A DNA stretch of 64,000 bases, taken from NCBI GenBank assembly GCA_019242475.1, contig JAFAVK010000113.1, positions 1-64,000 on the forward strand, read 5' to 3'. The DNA is from Acidobacteriota bacterium. GTDB lineage: Bacteria; Acidobacteriota; Blastocatellia; Pyrinomonadales; Pyrinomonadaceae. Positions within the stretch are counted from its first letter, which is position 1. Each line of letters begins with the position of its first letter. The notes below the pieces were generated by a model. That model saw nothing but the letters and a program-made list of their open reading frames with translations, did not search any database and was not told where the DNA came from. Positions 17,374-27,763 of the stretch are shown here, one piece after another. The position numbers were made by a program, and so were the translations under genes.

Positions 17374-17814
17374 ATGGAGACGAAGCCTTTGGACGTGCTG
17401 GCGATCCTGAAGCTGTACGAGCTGAGGGGCGAGGCGCTGATGCGCGAGGCGCGCGCGTGGTTCTTCACGGAGTTCGCGCCGCGTTCGGGCAAAGAGATCG
17501 TGCGGCTGATGCTGAGCGGGCAGAAGCAGAGCGCCTTCTACCGCATGGTCGCGTCGCACTGGGACGTGGCGGCCGCCTTCGTCAATAACGGCGGCATCGA
17601 CGAGCGCCTCTTCCAAGCAGGCAACACCGAGCACGTCGTCGTCTACGCCAAGCTCCAACCCTTCCTCGCCGAGGTGCGCGAGACCGTCGGCGAGCCTGAC
17701 TACCTCGGCAACCTCGAACGGCTGGTCTTAAAGATTCCAGACATCGACAAGAAGCTTGAGAACCGCCGCCGCCTCCTCGAAAGCTGGTCGCAGGCACAAC
17801 GAAGTGATGAATGA
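17374..17814 (+). CDS. Conserved hypothetical protein with repeat-derived C-terminus
   Basis: 146 residues, GGAGGAGG upstream of the ATG. I do not recognise the family. The protein is amphipathic-helical, opens with P-L-D-V-L-A-I-L-K-L-Y-E-L-R-G and carries A-R-A-W-F-F-T-E-F-A-P-R and H-W-D-V-A-A-A-F-V-N-N-G. No signal peptide, TM helix or metal-binding cluster is visible. It follows the TPR gene by 15 bp. Its final residues R-S-D-E and the TGA stop are encoded by the GTGATGA hairpin repeat that begins at 17801, so the native end was probably slightly different. Confidence 0.75.
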   Translation: METKPLDVLAILKLYELRGEALMREARAWFFTEFAPRSGKEIVRLMLSGQKQSAFYRMVASHWDVAAAFVNNGGIDERLFQAGNTEHVVVYAKLQPFLAEVRETVGEPDYLGNLERLVLKIPDIDKKLENRRRLLESWSQAQRSDE

Positions 17815-17870
17815 TGAGTGATGAATGATGAATATCCCGACACGGCGATATTCATCATTCATCACTTCTC
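17801..17870. repeat. Family A hairpin repeat (GTGATGA-type), copy 1
   Basis: A degenerate tandem of GTGATGA/ATGATGA units; AGTGATGAATGATGAATATC (17817-17836) pairs perfectly over 20 bp with 17847-17866, with a 10-nt loop. It lies between convergent genes and contains the stop codon of the upstream hypothetical gene. Probably works as a bidirectional terminator or mRNA 3'-end stabiliser. Confidence 0.9.
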
Positions 17871-17873
17871 TTC

Positions 17874-18602
17874 TCAGCGTCTTGTCCTCAACTCCGGCGA
17901 GTTGAGGTGCGGGACGGCGTTGAAGGTGAAGAGGAGCGTCTCTTCCTCCCGCAGGCGGAGGACGGTGTAGGAGGTGTTGAGCAGGACGGCCGCGAGGCGC
18001 GGGATGTGTTCGTTCGATGCTTCGAGCGCGCGCGCCGTCCAGACGGCCGTCGGCACGGCCGAGGTGAAGACGGCGACGTTCTCGCGCGGCCGGGCGTCCG
18101 TCCCTTGCAGGCGGCAGGCCGCGACGCGCGCGATGAACTGTTCCCAGGACTCGCCCGCGTACGGGTAGCGCCCTTCCACCCATGCGTCCATGACCTTCGT
18201 GTCCGAGGCGCGCCAGACCCTGTGCACGTCCGCCGCGTGGTCGTCGGCGTGCTTACTCGCCTCGGCCAACATCTCCTCGTGCGCGCGCCGGAACTCCTCG
18301 TCGTCCGCGCACATCAGCGGCGCGATCTCGCGGTAGACGTGGTGGAAGTCGAACTCGTCCCAGCCCGCGTCGATGGAGAGGTCTGGGAAGCCGAGCCCGG
18401 CCTCTTTGTAGGCGGCCGCGACCTCCGCGGCCGTCTGCTGCTGTCGCGAGAGCCCGCCCGCGTAGGCGGCGGCGAACTCGACGCCCTGTGAGACGAGATA
18501 CTCGCCGAGCAGGCGCGCCTGCCGCCTGCCCAGTTCGGAGAGCGAGTCGTACTCTTCGCGCGTGCCCGCCTGCCCGTGTCGTATGAAATAGACGTTGCTC
18601 AA
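17874..18602 (-). CDS. Histidine phosphatase (phosphoglycerate mutase-like)
   Basis: 242 residues from a TTG at 18602 with GAGGGG upstream; this start overlaps the P450 stop as TTGA, which decides the start. The catalytic R-H-G motif is at residues 8-10 (Y-F-I-R-H-G-Q-A), followed by [16 protein letters not shown] and, late in the protein, T-S-A-V-P-T-A in the place of the second catalytic His region, where the canonical H is not obvious. Typical members dephosphorylate small metabolites or proteins. It is translationally coupled to P450 and downstream of an acyl-CoA dehydrogenase, so a lipid-derived phosphate substrate is possible but unproven. Confidence 0.82.
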   Translation of the reverse strand: MSNVYFIRHGQAGTREEYDSLSELGRRQARLLGEYLVSQGVEFAAAYAGGLSRQQQTAAEVAAAYKEAGLGFPDLSIDAGWDEFDFHHVYREIAPLMCADDEEFRRAHEEMLAEASKHADDHAADVHRVWRASDTKVMDAWVEGRYPYAGESWEQFIARVAACRLQGTDARPRENVAVFTSAVPTAVWTARALEASNEHIPRLAAVLLNTSYTVLRLREEETLLFTFNAVPHLNSPELRTRR

Positions 18603-19978
18603 ACCTGCCCCTCGACGTTCAGACTGCAACTGACCTCCCTGCGTTCGGCCGTCATCAGCACGCCGCGCCGCGGGCGGAGTGTGACCATCGGCCGCGGCTC
18701 GACGCGCTGTCCCGGCACGAGCCGCAGCCGCCAACGCTGCGCGAGCGCGGCGACGACGAGGACACCCTCCATCCAGGCGAAGCCCTCGCCGATACAACGG
18801 CGCGGGCCGCCGCCGAAGGGGAAGTAGGAGAACTGCGGCCGCGAAGCCTTCGCTTCCGGCGTGAAGCGTTCGGGGTCGAACCGTTCGGGCTCCGGCCAGA
18901 AGCGCGGGTCGCGGTGCATGATGTAAGGGCTCAGGATGACGAGCGCGCCGCGCGGAATCGAGTAGCCGCCGACCTCGTAGTCTTCGAGCGCGCGGCGGCC
19001 GAGTATCCAGGCCGGCGGGTAGAGGCGCATCGACTCGGCAAAGACCATCTCCGTGTAGCGCAGCCGCGGCAGGTCTTCGGCCGTCGGCGGGCGGCCCGAC
19101 AAGACTTCTGTAAGCTCCGCGTGCAGGCGCGCTTCAACTTCCGGGTTTTGAGAAAGCAGGTACCAAGTCCATGCGAGGGCGTTGGCGGTCGTCTCGTGAC
19201 CCGCGAGGAAGATGGTCATCGCCTCGTCGCGCAGCTGCTCGTCGGTCATCATGCCGCCGTCGCCCTCCTCGTCCTGCGCCTTGAGGAGCATGGAGAGGAG
19301 GTCGCCGCGGTCTTCGCCGGAGGCGCGCCGCTCCTCGATGATGCGGTAGATGATGCGGTCGAGCCGCGCGCGCGACTGCTCGAAGCGCTTGTTGGCGGGG
19401 AGGGGCAGGCGGCTCAGGAGTTCGGCGAAGGGCAGCATGAAGCGCCCGAACGAGGCCATCGAAGCCGACAGCGCGTCACGCACCTCCTCGGCCTCGGCCT
19501 CGGTCTCCGTGCCGAAGAGAGTGCGGCCGACGATGGCGAGCGTCAGGCGCATCATCTCCTGCGCCACGTCGAGCGTGCGTCCGTCCCGCCAGCGCTCCCG
19601 CTCAAGTTTCAAAGCGTCATTGACCATCAGCGAGGCGTAAGCGTTGATGCGCTGTTTATGAAAAGCAGGCTGCGCCAGGCGACGCTGGCGCCGGTGGAGC
19701 GGCGGCTCGCTCGTGAGCAGACCTTCGCCGAGCAGGCGCTTCGCACGTTGAAGCCCGCGCCCCTTCATGAAGCTCGCGTTGCGCGTGACGAGCACGTCCT
19801 TGATGTAGTCGGGGTGGTTGAGCAGGTAGAAGTCGTCCGGCATCCCGCCGAAGTAGGCCACGTCGCCGTACCCGCGCGCCACGCCCGTCAGGAAGCCGAG
19901 CGGGTCGCGCGTGAACGAGAGGAACTGCAAGCCGGGCAGCACCCCCTTCGGCCCCGGCGGGTAAGTTCGGGAAGGCAT
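18599..19978 (-). CDS. Cytochrome P450
   Basis: 459 residues with all P450 marks: I-helix A-G-H-E-T-T-A-N-A with acid/threonine, K-helix E-S-M-R, and heme loop [12 protein letters not shown] with the cysteine ligand. The N-terminus is Pro-rich (Y-P-P-G-P-K-G) without a membrane anchor, so it is soluble and needs a separate ferredoxin/reductase, none of which is encoded nearby. The [10 protein letters not shown] helix and overall length resemble fatty-acid-hydroxylating bacterial P450s. It starts 12 bp after an acyl-CoA dehydrogenase and overlaps a phosphatase, so a lipid substrate is likely. Hydroxylated fatty acids from this enzyme could feed the kinase/ACAD10-11 pair at 35.6-38.9 kb (inference). 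Confidence 0.95.
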   Translation of the reverse strand: MPSRTYPPGPKGVLPGLQFLSFTRDPLGFLTGVARGYGDVAYFGGMPDDFYLLNHPDYIKDVLVTRNASFMKGRGLQRAKRLLGEGLLTSEPPLHRRQRRLAQPAFHKQRINAYASLMVNDALKLERERWRDGRTLDVAQEMMRLTLAIVGRTLFGTETEAEAEEVRDALSASMASFGRFMLPFAELLSRLPLPANKRFEQSRARLDRIIYRIIEERRASGEDRGDLLSMLLKAQDEEGDGGMMTDEQLRDEAMTIFLAGHETTANALAWTWYLLSQNPEVEARLHAELTEVLSGRPPTAEDLPRLRYTEMVFAESMRLYPPAWILGRRALEDYEVGGYSIPRGALVILSPYIMHRDPRFWPEPERFDPERFTPEAKASRPQFSYFPFGGGPRRCIGEGFAWMEGVLVVAALAQRWRLRLVPGQRVEPRPMVTLRPRRGVLMTAERREVSCSLNVEGQV

Positions 19979-19990
19979 GCGTCTCTTATA

Positions 19991-21766
19991 TCAGAGATGA
20001 TAGCGGCCCGCGCGGACGACCACGTCGGCTATGCGGCGCCTGGCGGCGACGGTGTTGGGCGGCGTGTGCCGCGTGAGCCTGCGCACCCCTTCGAGGAGGT
20101 CGTGTGCGTCTCCGTCGTCGGAGAGCGCGGCCACGACCTGCCTGGCCGAATGCTCCATGCGGTCGGCGGCGTCCGAAGCGTAGACGCGCGTGATGTCGAG
20201 CTGGACGGAGGCGGCCGCCTCGCCGCGCGCGGCGAAGAGCTTTTCGGTGCGCAGCAGCGCGCTCTCAAGCGCGTAAGTCTCGGCGGCGATGTCCGCGACG
20301 TGGCCGAGGACTTCCTGCTCTTCGGCGAGACCATCGCCGTATTTCTCTTTCGAGAGCCCGAGCGTGAAGACGACCAGCCGTTTGGCGCGCGCGAGCAGTT
20401 CGCGCTCGGCCGGGAGGGGCGTGGATGAGGGTGCTGCTGTTTGAACGTCCGCCCCTTCGAGCGCGCGGCGGGCGGCGCCCTTGTCGAAGAGGTCGCGCGT
20501 GGCCTCGTGCTTCAAAAGTCTGTTGGGGATGATGAGGCGGTTGATCTCGTTCGTACCCTCGTAGATGCGCGTGATGCGCGCGTCGCGGTAGGCGCGCTCG
20601 GCCGGGTACTCCTTCGAGTAGCCGTAGCCGCCGTAGGTCTGCAAAGCCTCGTCCACCACGTAGGCCAGCGCCTCGCTCGTCCAGACCTTGTTTATTGAAC
20701 ACTCGACGGCGAAGCTCTCGATGACTTTCAGCGCGCGGTCTGAATCCTCCGCGGGCACGGCTTCGAGCGCGCGGTCAACGTCGCCGAGCGTGCGGTAGAC
20801 GATTGAGTCGCCGACGTAGCAGCGGACGGCCATCTCGCCGAGCTTCTGCTTGATCATCCCGAACTCCGCGATTGCGCGGCCGAACTGCTTTCTCTCGACC
20901 GCATAGTTTATCGCGCGCGTTAAAGCCTGCTTCGCCCCGCCGACGTTGCGCGTGCCGAGCTTGAGCCGGCCGAGGTTGAGGATGTTGAAGGCGACGCGGT
21001 GCCCCTCGCCGACTCTGCCCAGGACGTTCCCGGCCGGCACGCGCACGTTCTCAAGGATGAGCGCCGTCGTCGAAGAGCCGTCGAGCCCGAGCTTCGGCTC
21101 CTCGCGCCCGCTCAAGACGCCCATCCGGCGCTCGACGACGAAGGCCGTGAACTTGTCGCCGTCCACCTGCGCGAAGATGGTGAAGAGGTCGGCGAAGCCG
21201 CCGTTCGTGATCCACATCTTCTGGCCGTTGAGGAGGTAGTGCGTGCCGTCCGTGTCGAGCGTCGCCTTCGTCCGCGCGGCGCGCGCGTCCGACCCCGAGC
21301 CCGGCTCGGTCAGGGCGTAGGCCGCGACCCACTCGCCGGACGCGAGCCGCGGCAGGTAGCGCGCCTTCTGCTCCTCTGTGCCGAAGTAGACGAGCGGCAG
21401 CGTCCCGATGCCTGTGTGCGCGCCGAGCGAGCCGGCGAAGGAGGGCACGACGCCGATCTTCTCGCCGACGTAGGCCGAGCTGACCTTGTCGAGCCCGAGG
21501 CCGCCGTAAGCCTCCGGGATGTCCACGCGCAGGAGGTCGAGGTCGGCGGCCTTAAGCAAAAGCTCGCGCGTCAGCGCCCAGTCCTTCGCGTGAATCAACG
21601 CGTCGCGCGGGACGACCTCCGTGCGCATGAACTCTTCGGCGATGCGGCCGAACATCTGCTGCGCGGGGGAGAGGTCTTCGCGCGTGAACACGTCCTCCGG
21701 CGCCGCGTCGGCGGAGAGGAAAGCGGCGCCCGCGCCCGGCGCGCGCGCGTCCGTCTGTGTTGACAT
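19991..21766 (-). CDS. Acyl-CoA dehydrogenase, long (VLCAD/ACAD9-like) form
   Basis: 591 residues from the ATG at 21766, preceded by AAAGGAAG. The ACAD core spans residues ~35-440: A-L-T-E-P-G-S-G-S-D flavin contact, W-I-T-N-G-G, R-K-Q-F-G, and the catalytic Glu403 in I-Y-E-G-T-N-E-I. A ~140-residue C-terminal helical extension follows, as in VLCAD/ACAD9. It should oxidise long acyl-CoA to 2-enoyl-CoA with electrons to ETF, encoded by the divergent operon. The perfect 20-bp palindrome at 21841-21860 lies in its promoter, so the TetR protein across the divide probably controls it. The P450 and phosphatase genes follow on the same transcript. Confidence 0.93.
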   Translation of the reverse strand: MSTQTDARAPGAGAAFLSADAAPEDVFTREDLSPAQQMFGRIAEEFMRTEVVPRDALIHAKDWALTRELLLKAADLDLLRVDIPEAYGGLGLDKVSSAYVGEKIGVVPSFAGSLGAHTGIGTLPLVYFGTEEQKARYLPRLASGEWVAAYALTEPGSGSDARAARTKATLDTDGTHYLLNGQKMWITNGGFADLFTIFAQVDGDKFTAFVVERRMGVLSGREEPKLGLDGSSTTALILENVRVPAGNVLGRVGEGHRVAFNILNLGRLKLGTRNVGGAKQALTRAINYAVERKQFGRAIAEFGMIKQKLGEMAVRCYVGDSIVYRTLGDVDRALEAVPAEDSDRALKVIESFAVECSINKVWTSEALAYVVDEALQTYGGYGYSKEYPAERAYRDARITRIYEGTNEINRLIIPNRLLKHEATRDLFDKGAARRALEGADVQTAAPSSTPLPAERELLARAKRLVVFTLGLSKEKYGDGLAEEQEVLGHVADIAAETYALESALLRTEKLFAARGEAAASVQLDITRVYASDAADRMEHSARQVVAALSDDGDAHDLLEGVRRLTRHTPPNTVAARRRIADVVVRAGRYHL

Positions 21767-21840
21767 GGGGCTTCCTTTCGGCGGAGTCCCGGCGCCCGGC
21801 GGCGTGACTGTTGACGCCCCGGCGGGGTTCAAGGTATAAC

Positions 21841-21860
21841 TACCGACCGGCCGGTCGGTA
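21841..21860. promoter_or_regulatory. Perfect 20-bp TetR operator in divergent fad promoter
   Basis: TACCGACCGGCCGGTCGGTA is fully self-complementary. It lies 75 bp before the acyl-CoA dehydrogenase start and 61 bp before the divergent TetR start, the usual place for a site controlling both. A related site with TACCGA/TCGGTA ends is upstream of the TonB receptor at 44912. Its acyl-CoA responsiveness is inferred from the neighbours. Confidence 0.75.
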
Positions 21861-21920
21861 AAATAACACCCAAACCTTCGGCGCACAAGCTCGACCCCGG
21901 AACCCGCGCCCTCCAAGCCG

Positions 21921-22562
21921 ATGAGAGCACAGAAAAAGTCCGCCCCGAACAACGAGCGCCTGGCGGAAATCTACCGCACCGCCGCGCAGATCATCCTCCG
22001 CAAGGGCTACGACGCGACCTCGGTCAACGACATCGCCAACGCCCTGGGGATGACGAAGGCCGGGCTCTACCACTACATCAACGGCAAGAAGGAGCTGCTC
22101 TTCGACATCATGAACTTCGGGCTGTGGGAGCTGGACGAGGAGGTCGCCGCGCCCGCCCGCGCGATCAGTGACCCGGCCGCGCGGCTGCGCTTCCTCGTCG
22201 GCGCCCACGCCCGCCTCGTCACGCGCGGCCAGGGCGCCATCACCATCCTGGTGGACGAGGTGACGGCGCTCACGCCCGCGCAGCAGCGCAAGATCACGCA
22301 GCGCAAGCGGAAGTATTTTGATTTTCTCCGCGGCACGCTCGACGAGCTGAAGGCCGCGGGGAAGATGCAGGACGTGCACACGACGGCCGCCGCCTTCAGC
22401 CTGCTCGGGATGATCAACTGGCTCTCGCGCTGGTTCCAGCAGGGCGGCGCGCTCGACGAGGAGCAGGCGGCCGAGCAGATCGTCAGGATCGCGCTGCACG
22501 GACTGCTCAAGCCGGCAAAGCTCAAAGCAGTAGGCAGTAGGCAGACGGCAGTAGGCAGTTAA
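21921..22562 (+). CDS. TetR-family regulator of fatty-acid degradation (FadR-like)
   Basis: 213 residues. HTH at residues ~13-60 with I-Y-R-T-A-A-Q-I-I-L-R-K-G-Y-D-A-T-S-V, I-A-N-A-L-G-M-T-K-A-G-L-Y-H-Y-I-N-G-K-K-E-L-L, closely the KstR/FadR-like consensus, followed by an all-helical ligand domain with W-L-S-R-W-F. It sits between divergent acyl-CoA dehydrogenase and ETF-led operons, with a perfect palindrome upstream, so acyl-CoA-released repression of both is the simplest model. Its last 12 residues (A-V-G-S-R-Q-T-A-V-G-S) and the stop are encoded by the left arm of a GTAGGCA repeat, an unusual tail unlikely to be native to the family. Confidence 0.9.
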   Translation: MRAQKKSAPNNERLAEIYRTAAQIILRKGYDATSVNDIANALGMTKAGLYHYINGKKELLFDIMNFGLWELDEEVAAPARAISDPAARLRFLVGAHARLVTRGQGAITILVDEVTALTPAQQRKITQRKRKYFDFLRGTLDELKAAGKMQDVHTTAAAFSLLGMINWLSRWFQQGGALDEEQAAEQIVRIALHGLLKPAKLKAVGSRQTAVGS

Positions 22563-22649
22563 GAACGTCGCTGCCGGAGCCTCTACATTAATCTTTCAAC
22601 TTCCGTCACGCGGAGCGAACTGCCTACTGCCGTCTGCCTACTGCCTACT
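22529..22649. repeat. Family B heptamer hairpin (GTAGGCA), 32-bp perfect arms
   Basis: Units GTAGGCA-GTAGGCA-GACGGCA-GTAGGCA make the left arm (22529-22560); the right arm (22618-22649) is its exact complement over 32 bp, with a 57-nt loop. It contains the TetR stop and ends five bases before the EtfB ATG, leaving no room for a normal ribosome-binding site there. The third unit deviates in both arms. A lone right-arm copy lies at 59114-59134. Confidence 0.92.
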
Positions 22650-22654
22650 TTCTT

Positions 22655-23452
22655 ATGAACATCCTCGTCTGTCTCAAACAGATTCTCGACCCGGAGGTGC
22701 CCGCGCGCGACTTCCGGGTGGACGCCGCGCAGCGCGAGGCCGAGCAGGGCGCGGCGAATCTCGTCACGAACATCTTCTGCGAGAACGCGCTGGAGACGGC
22801 GCTGCAACTGCGCGAGCGCGCGGGCGGCGGGAAGATCACCGCGCTCTCGTACGGGCGGCCGACCGCGGAGGACTCTCTGCGCAAAGCGCTGGCGATGAAG
22901 GCCGACGCCGCGGCGCTCGTCTTGCACGAGGGCGGGGAGGCGCCCGACCCGCTCGCGTCGGCGCGCGTGCTGGCGGCCGCGGTTAAAAGGCTCGGCGCGT
23001 TCGACCTCATCATGACGGGGCGCGAGGCGGGCGACTGGGGCGCGGGGCAGACGGGCGCGCTGCTCGCGGAGGAGCTGGGGCTCCCCTGCGTCTCCTTCGT
23101 CGATAGCATCGAAGTTACCGGCGGCAACCTGCGCCTGAAGCGGCAGACGGACACGGGCTGGGAGGTCTTCGAGGCGGCGCCGCCCGTCGTCGTCACCGTC
23201 ACGAACGACGAGCACAACGTCCCGCGCATCCCCAAGGTGCGCGACGTGATGATGTCCTACCGCCAGCCGCTGACGAAGTTCACGCTCGCAGACCTCGGCC
23301 TCGCGGCCGGCGCCGACAACGACTACTACGAGGTGGCCGAGCTCTTCGTCCCGCAGAAGGAGACGCGTTGCGACTTCGTCAACGGCGACACGCTCGATGA
23401 AAAGGTCGAAGCCTTTGCCCGCTACCTCATTGCCGTGACCCGAAGCATGTAA
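22655..23452 (+). CDS. etfB: Electron transfer flavoprotein beta subunit
   Basis: 265 residues, family length. N-terminus M-N-I-L-V-C-L-K-Q-I-L-D-P-E-V-P, an internal A-L-S-Y-G-R-P block, the M-T-G-R-E-A-G-D-W-G-A-G-Q-T-G AMP/FAD-contact region around residues 122-138, and late P-R-I-P-K-V-R-D-V-M. With EtfA it carries electrons from acyl-CoA dehydrogenases (four are in this window) to the membrane quinone reductase encoded two genes on. The ATG directly follows a GTAGGCA hairpin arm and lacks a Shine-Dalgarno sequence, so translation may depend on coupling or on opening of the hairpin. The stop overlaps the EtfA start (TAATG). Confidence 0.95.
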   Translation: MNILVCLKQILDPEVPARDFRVDAAQREAEQGAANLVTNIFCENALETALQLRERAGGGKITALSYGRPTAEDSLRKALAMKADAAALVLHEGGEAPDPLASARVLAAAVKRLGAFDLIMTGREAGDWGAGQTGALLAEELGLPCVSFVDSIEVTGGNLRLKRQTDTGWEVFEAAPPVVVTVTNDEHNVPRIPKVRDVMMSYRQPLTKFTLADLGLAAGADNDYYEVAELFVPQKETRCDFVNGDTLDEKVEAFARYLIAVTRSM

Positions 23453-24438
23453 TGCATCTTATGAACGATGTCTTAATCATTCTCTTCGCCGCGAACGGAT
23501 TCGATAAGGGCGCGCAGGGCTTGGCGGGCGCGGGGCGGCGTCTGGCGGACGAGCTGGGCGGGAGTTTGCGCGCGGTGGTGTTGGGCGAAGGCGCGGAGGC
23601 GGTTGCGGGTGAGGCGGCGCGCGTCGCGGACGCCGTGTTAATCGCGGAACAGGCGGAGCTGCGCGAGTACCAGCCGGAGACTTATCTGGCGGCGCTCGCG
23701 AAGCTCTGCGGCGAGTCGAGGCCGCGCGCGGTGCTGCTGGCGAATGACACGTACAGCCAGGAGCTTGCGCCGCGGATTGCACACCGGCTCGGCGGGAGTG
23801 CGGCGGGCGACTGCGTCGAGCTGCGCGTCGAAGGGGACGCCGTGCGCGTCGGCCGGCAGGTCTACGGCGGCAAGGCGCATGCGGTTCTCGAATTGAAGAG
23901 GAGCCCCGCGGTCGTGTGGCTGCGCGCGCGCTCGTTCACGCCCGCGGCCCCGCGCGCAGCGGCGGGCGAGGTGACGCGCGCGACTCTTAACATTCAGGCG
24001 GACACGCGCACGCGCCTCGTCGAGCGCAGGCGCGAGGCGGGCGGCGAGTCGAGGCTCGAAGAGGCGCGCGTCATCGTCTCGGGCGGGCGCGGCATCGGCG
24101 GCCCCGAGCCTTTCGAGACCGAGCTGCGCCCGCTCGCGGAACTGCTCGGCGCGCAGCTCGCGGCCTCGCGCGCAGCGTGTGACGCCGGCTGGGTGCCGCC
24201 CACCTGGCAGGTCGGCCAGACCGGCAAGAAGGTGACGCCGGAACTCTACCTCGCCATCGCCATCACCGGCGCCAGCCAGCACATGGCCGGCATCTCCGAG
24301 GCCAAGACCATCGCCGCCGTCAACACAGACCCCGACGCCCCGATCTTCAAACACTGCCGCTTCGGCATCGTCGAAGACTACCGCAAGGTCGTCCCGCTGC
24401 TGCGGGAGAAGCTAAAGCAAGTGATGAGTGATGAGTGA
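23452..24438 (+). CDS. etfA: Electron transfer flavoprotein alpha subunit
   Basis: 328 residues; ATG at 23452 overlaps the EtfB stop (TAATG), with a second ATG at 23461 as alternative start. The C-terminal FAD domain is typical: V-S-G-G-R-G-I-G-G near residue 210, then the signature [23 protein letters not shown] and N-T-D-P-D-A-P-I-F around 263-305. Forms the ETF heterodimer that collects electrons from beta-oxidation. The last residues V-M-S-D-E and the TGA lie within four perfect GTGATGA repeats at 24421-24448, so the native C-terminus has been replaced or extended. Confidence 0.95.
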   Translation: MHLMNDVLIILFAANGFDKGAQGLAGAGRRLADELGGSLRAVVLGEGAEAVAGEAARVADAVLIAEQAELREYQPETYLAALAKLCGESRPRAVLLANDTYSQELAPRIAHRLGGSAAGDCVELRVEGDAVRVGRQVYGGKAHAVLELKRSPAVVWLRARSFTPAAPRAAAGEVTRATLNIQADTRTRLVERRREAGGESRLEEARVIVSGGRGIGGPEPFETELRPLAELLGAQLAASRAACDAGWVPPTWQVGQTGKKVTPELYLAIAITGASQHMAGISEAKTIAAVNTDPDAPIFKHCRFGIVEDYRKVVPLLREKLKQVMSDE

Positions 24439-24490
24439 TGAGTGATGAATATGACCGCGTAGCAACATTCAACATTCATCACTCATCACT
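24421..24490. repeat. Family A hairpin repeat (GTGATGA), copy 2
   Basis: Four perfect tandem GTGATGA units (24421-24448) whose end pairs with ATTCATCACTCATCAC (24475-24490); the loop is about 24 nt. The EtfA stop is in the left arm and the next gene's ATG (24499) follows the right arm with no ribosome-binding site. It separates two genes that should be co-expressed, so it may tune rather than stop transcription. Confidence 0.9.
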
Positions 24491-24498
24491 TCATCATC

Positions 24499-26565
<2,067 letters not shown>

Positions 26566-26572
26566 GGTCGAT

Positions 26573-27751
26573 ATGGATTTAAATTTAACTCCGAGCGAGC
26601 GAGAGTTCCGCGACGAGTTCCGCGCGTGGCTGGGCGAGAACGTGCCGGCGGAGTGGGCGGGCGGAGGCGGCGGGTCGGAAGACCGCGCCGAGTACATCGA
26701 GTATTTGCGCGCGTGGCAGCGCAAGCTCTACGACGGCGGGTGGGCGGGCATCTCCTGGCCGAAGGAGTTCGGCGGGCGCGGCGCGACGCTGTTGGAGCAG
26801 GCCATCTTCCAGGAGGAGCTGGCGCGCGCGAACGCCCCGCAGCTGGTCGGAACCATCGGCCTCTCGCTCGTCGGCCCGACCATCATCGCGCTCGGCACGG
26901 AGGGGCAGAAGGCGCGCCACCTGCCGCAGATTCTCTCGGGCGACGAAATCTGGTGCCAGGGTTTTTCGGAGCCGAACGCCGGCAGCGACCTCGCCGCGCT
27001 CGGGACGAAGGCCGCGCGCGACGGCGAAGACTTTATTATCAACGGCCAGAAAATCTGGACGAGCTTCGCGCAGATGGCCGACTGGTGCCTGCTCCTCGTG
27101 CGCACGGACGCGGAGGCGCCGAAGCACAAAGGCATCACCTGCCTGCTCGCGGACATGCACGCCGCGGGCGTCACGGTGCGCCCCTTAAGGCAGATGTCGG
27201 GCGACTCGGGCTTCAACGAGGTCTTCTTCTCGGACGTGCGCATCGGCCCGTCGCAAGTCCTGGGCGAAGTGAACAAGGGCTGGACGACGGCCATCACCGC
27301 GCTCATGAACGAGCGCGCCAACCTGGGGACGGGGATTCAGGTCGTCTTCAAACGCCAGCTCGAAGCGCTCATCGCGCGCTCTAAAACTGTGGAGCGCGAC
27401 GGCCGGCCCGCAAGCGAAGACCCGCTCGTCCGCCAGAAGCTCGCGCAGGCTTATCTCGAACTGGAGATACTGCGGCTCAACACCAACCGCGCCTTAACGT
27501 CTTTGAGCAAGGCGGGCGCCCCCGGCGCCGAGGGCTCGATTCAAAAACTCTACTGGAGCGAGATGAACCAGCGCACGCAGCAGTACGCGCAGGAGATACT
27601 CGGCCCCTACGGCCAGCTCAAAGAGTTCGACAAGGGAGCCTGGGAGTACGCCTACCTCCGCACGCGCGGCAACACCATCGAGGCAGGCACCAGCGAAATC
27701 CAACGCAACATCATCGCCGAGCGCGTTCTTGGGCTTCCCAAAAGTTATTGA
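26573..27751 (+). CDS. Acyl-CoA dehydrogenase (FadE-type, ~390 aa)
   Basis: 392 residues, normal ACAD length. Features: L-T-P-S-E-R-E-F-R-D-E-F-R at the N-terminus, G-F-S-E-P-N-A-G-S-D-L-A flavin loop, I-W-T-S-F-A-Q, and the C-terminal G-N-T-I-E-A-G-T-S-E-I-Q-R-N-I-I-A-E-R-V-L-G-L-P. This type often works as a heterodimer with a diverged partner ACAD encoded next door, which is the case here (27764). Oxidises acyl-CoA (possibly branched or steroid/side-chain type) to enoyl-CoA, feeding ETF. Eight bp after the EMO stop, AGGT upstream; clearly in the operon. Confidence 0.93.
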   Translation: MDLNLTPSEREFRDEFRAWLGENVPAEWAGGGGGSEDRAEYIEYLRAWQRKLYDGGWAGISWPKEFGGRGATLLEQAIFQEELARANAPQLVGTIGLSLVGPTIIALGTEGQKARHLPQILSGDEIWCQGFSEPNAGSDLAALGTKAARDGEDFIINGQKIWTSFAQMADWCLLLVRTDAEAPKHKGITCLLADMHAAGVTVRPLRQMSGDSGFNEVFFSDVRIGPSQVLGEVNKGWTTAITALMNERANLGTGIQVVFKRQLEALIARSKTVERDGRPASEDPLVRQKLAQAYLELEILRLNTNRALTSLSKAGAPGAEGSIQKLYWSEMNQRTQQYAQEILGPYGQLKEFDKGAWEYAYLRTRGNTIEAGTSEIQRNIIAERVLGLPKSY

Positions 27752-27763
27752 GAACCTCTCATC

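Noticed and set aside
24421-24448. Tandem GTGATGA units, considered as a CRISPR or VNTR locus
   Set aside because: No spacers; it is one arm of a hairpin found three times with different loops.
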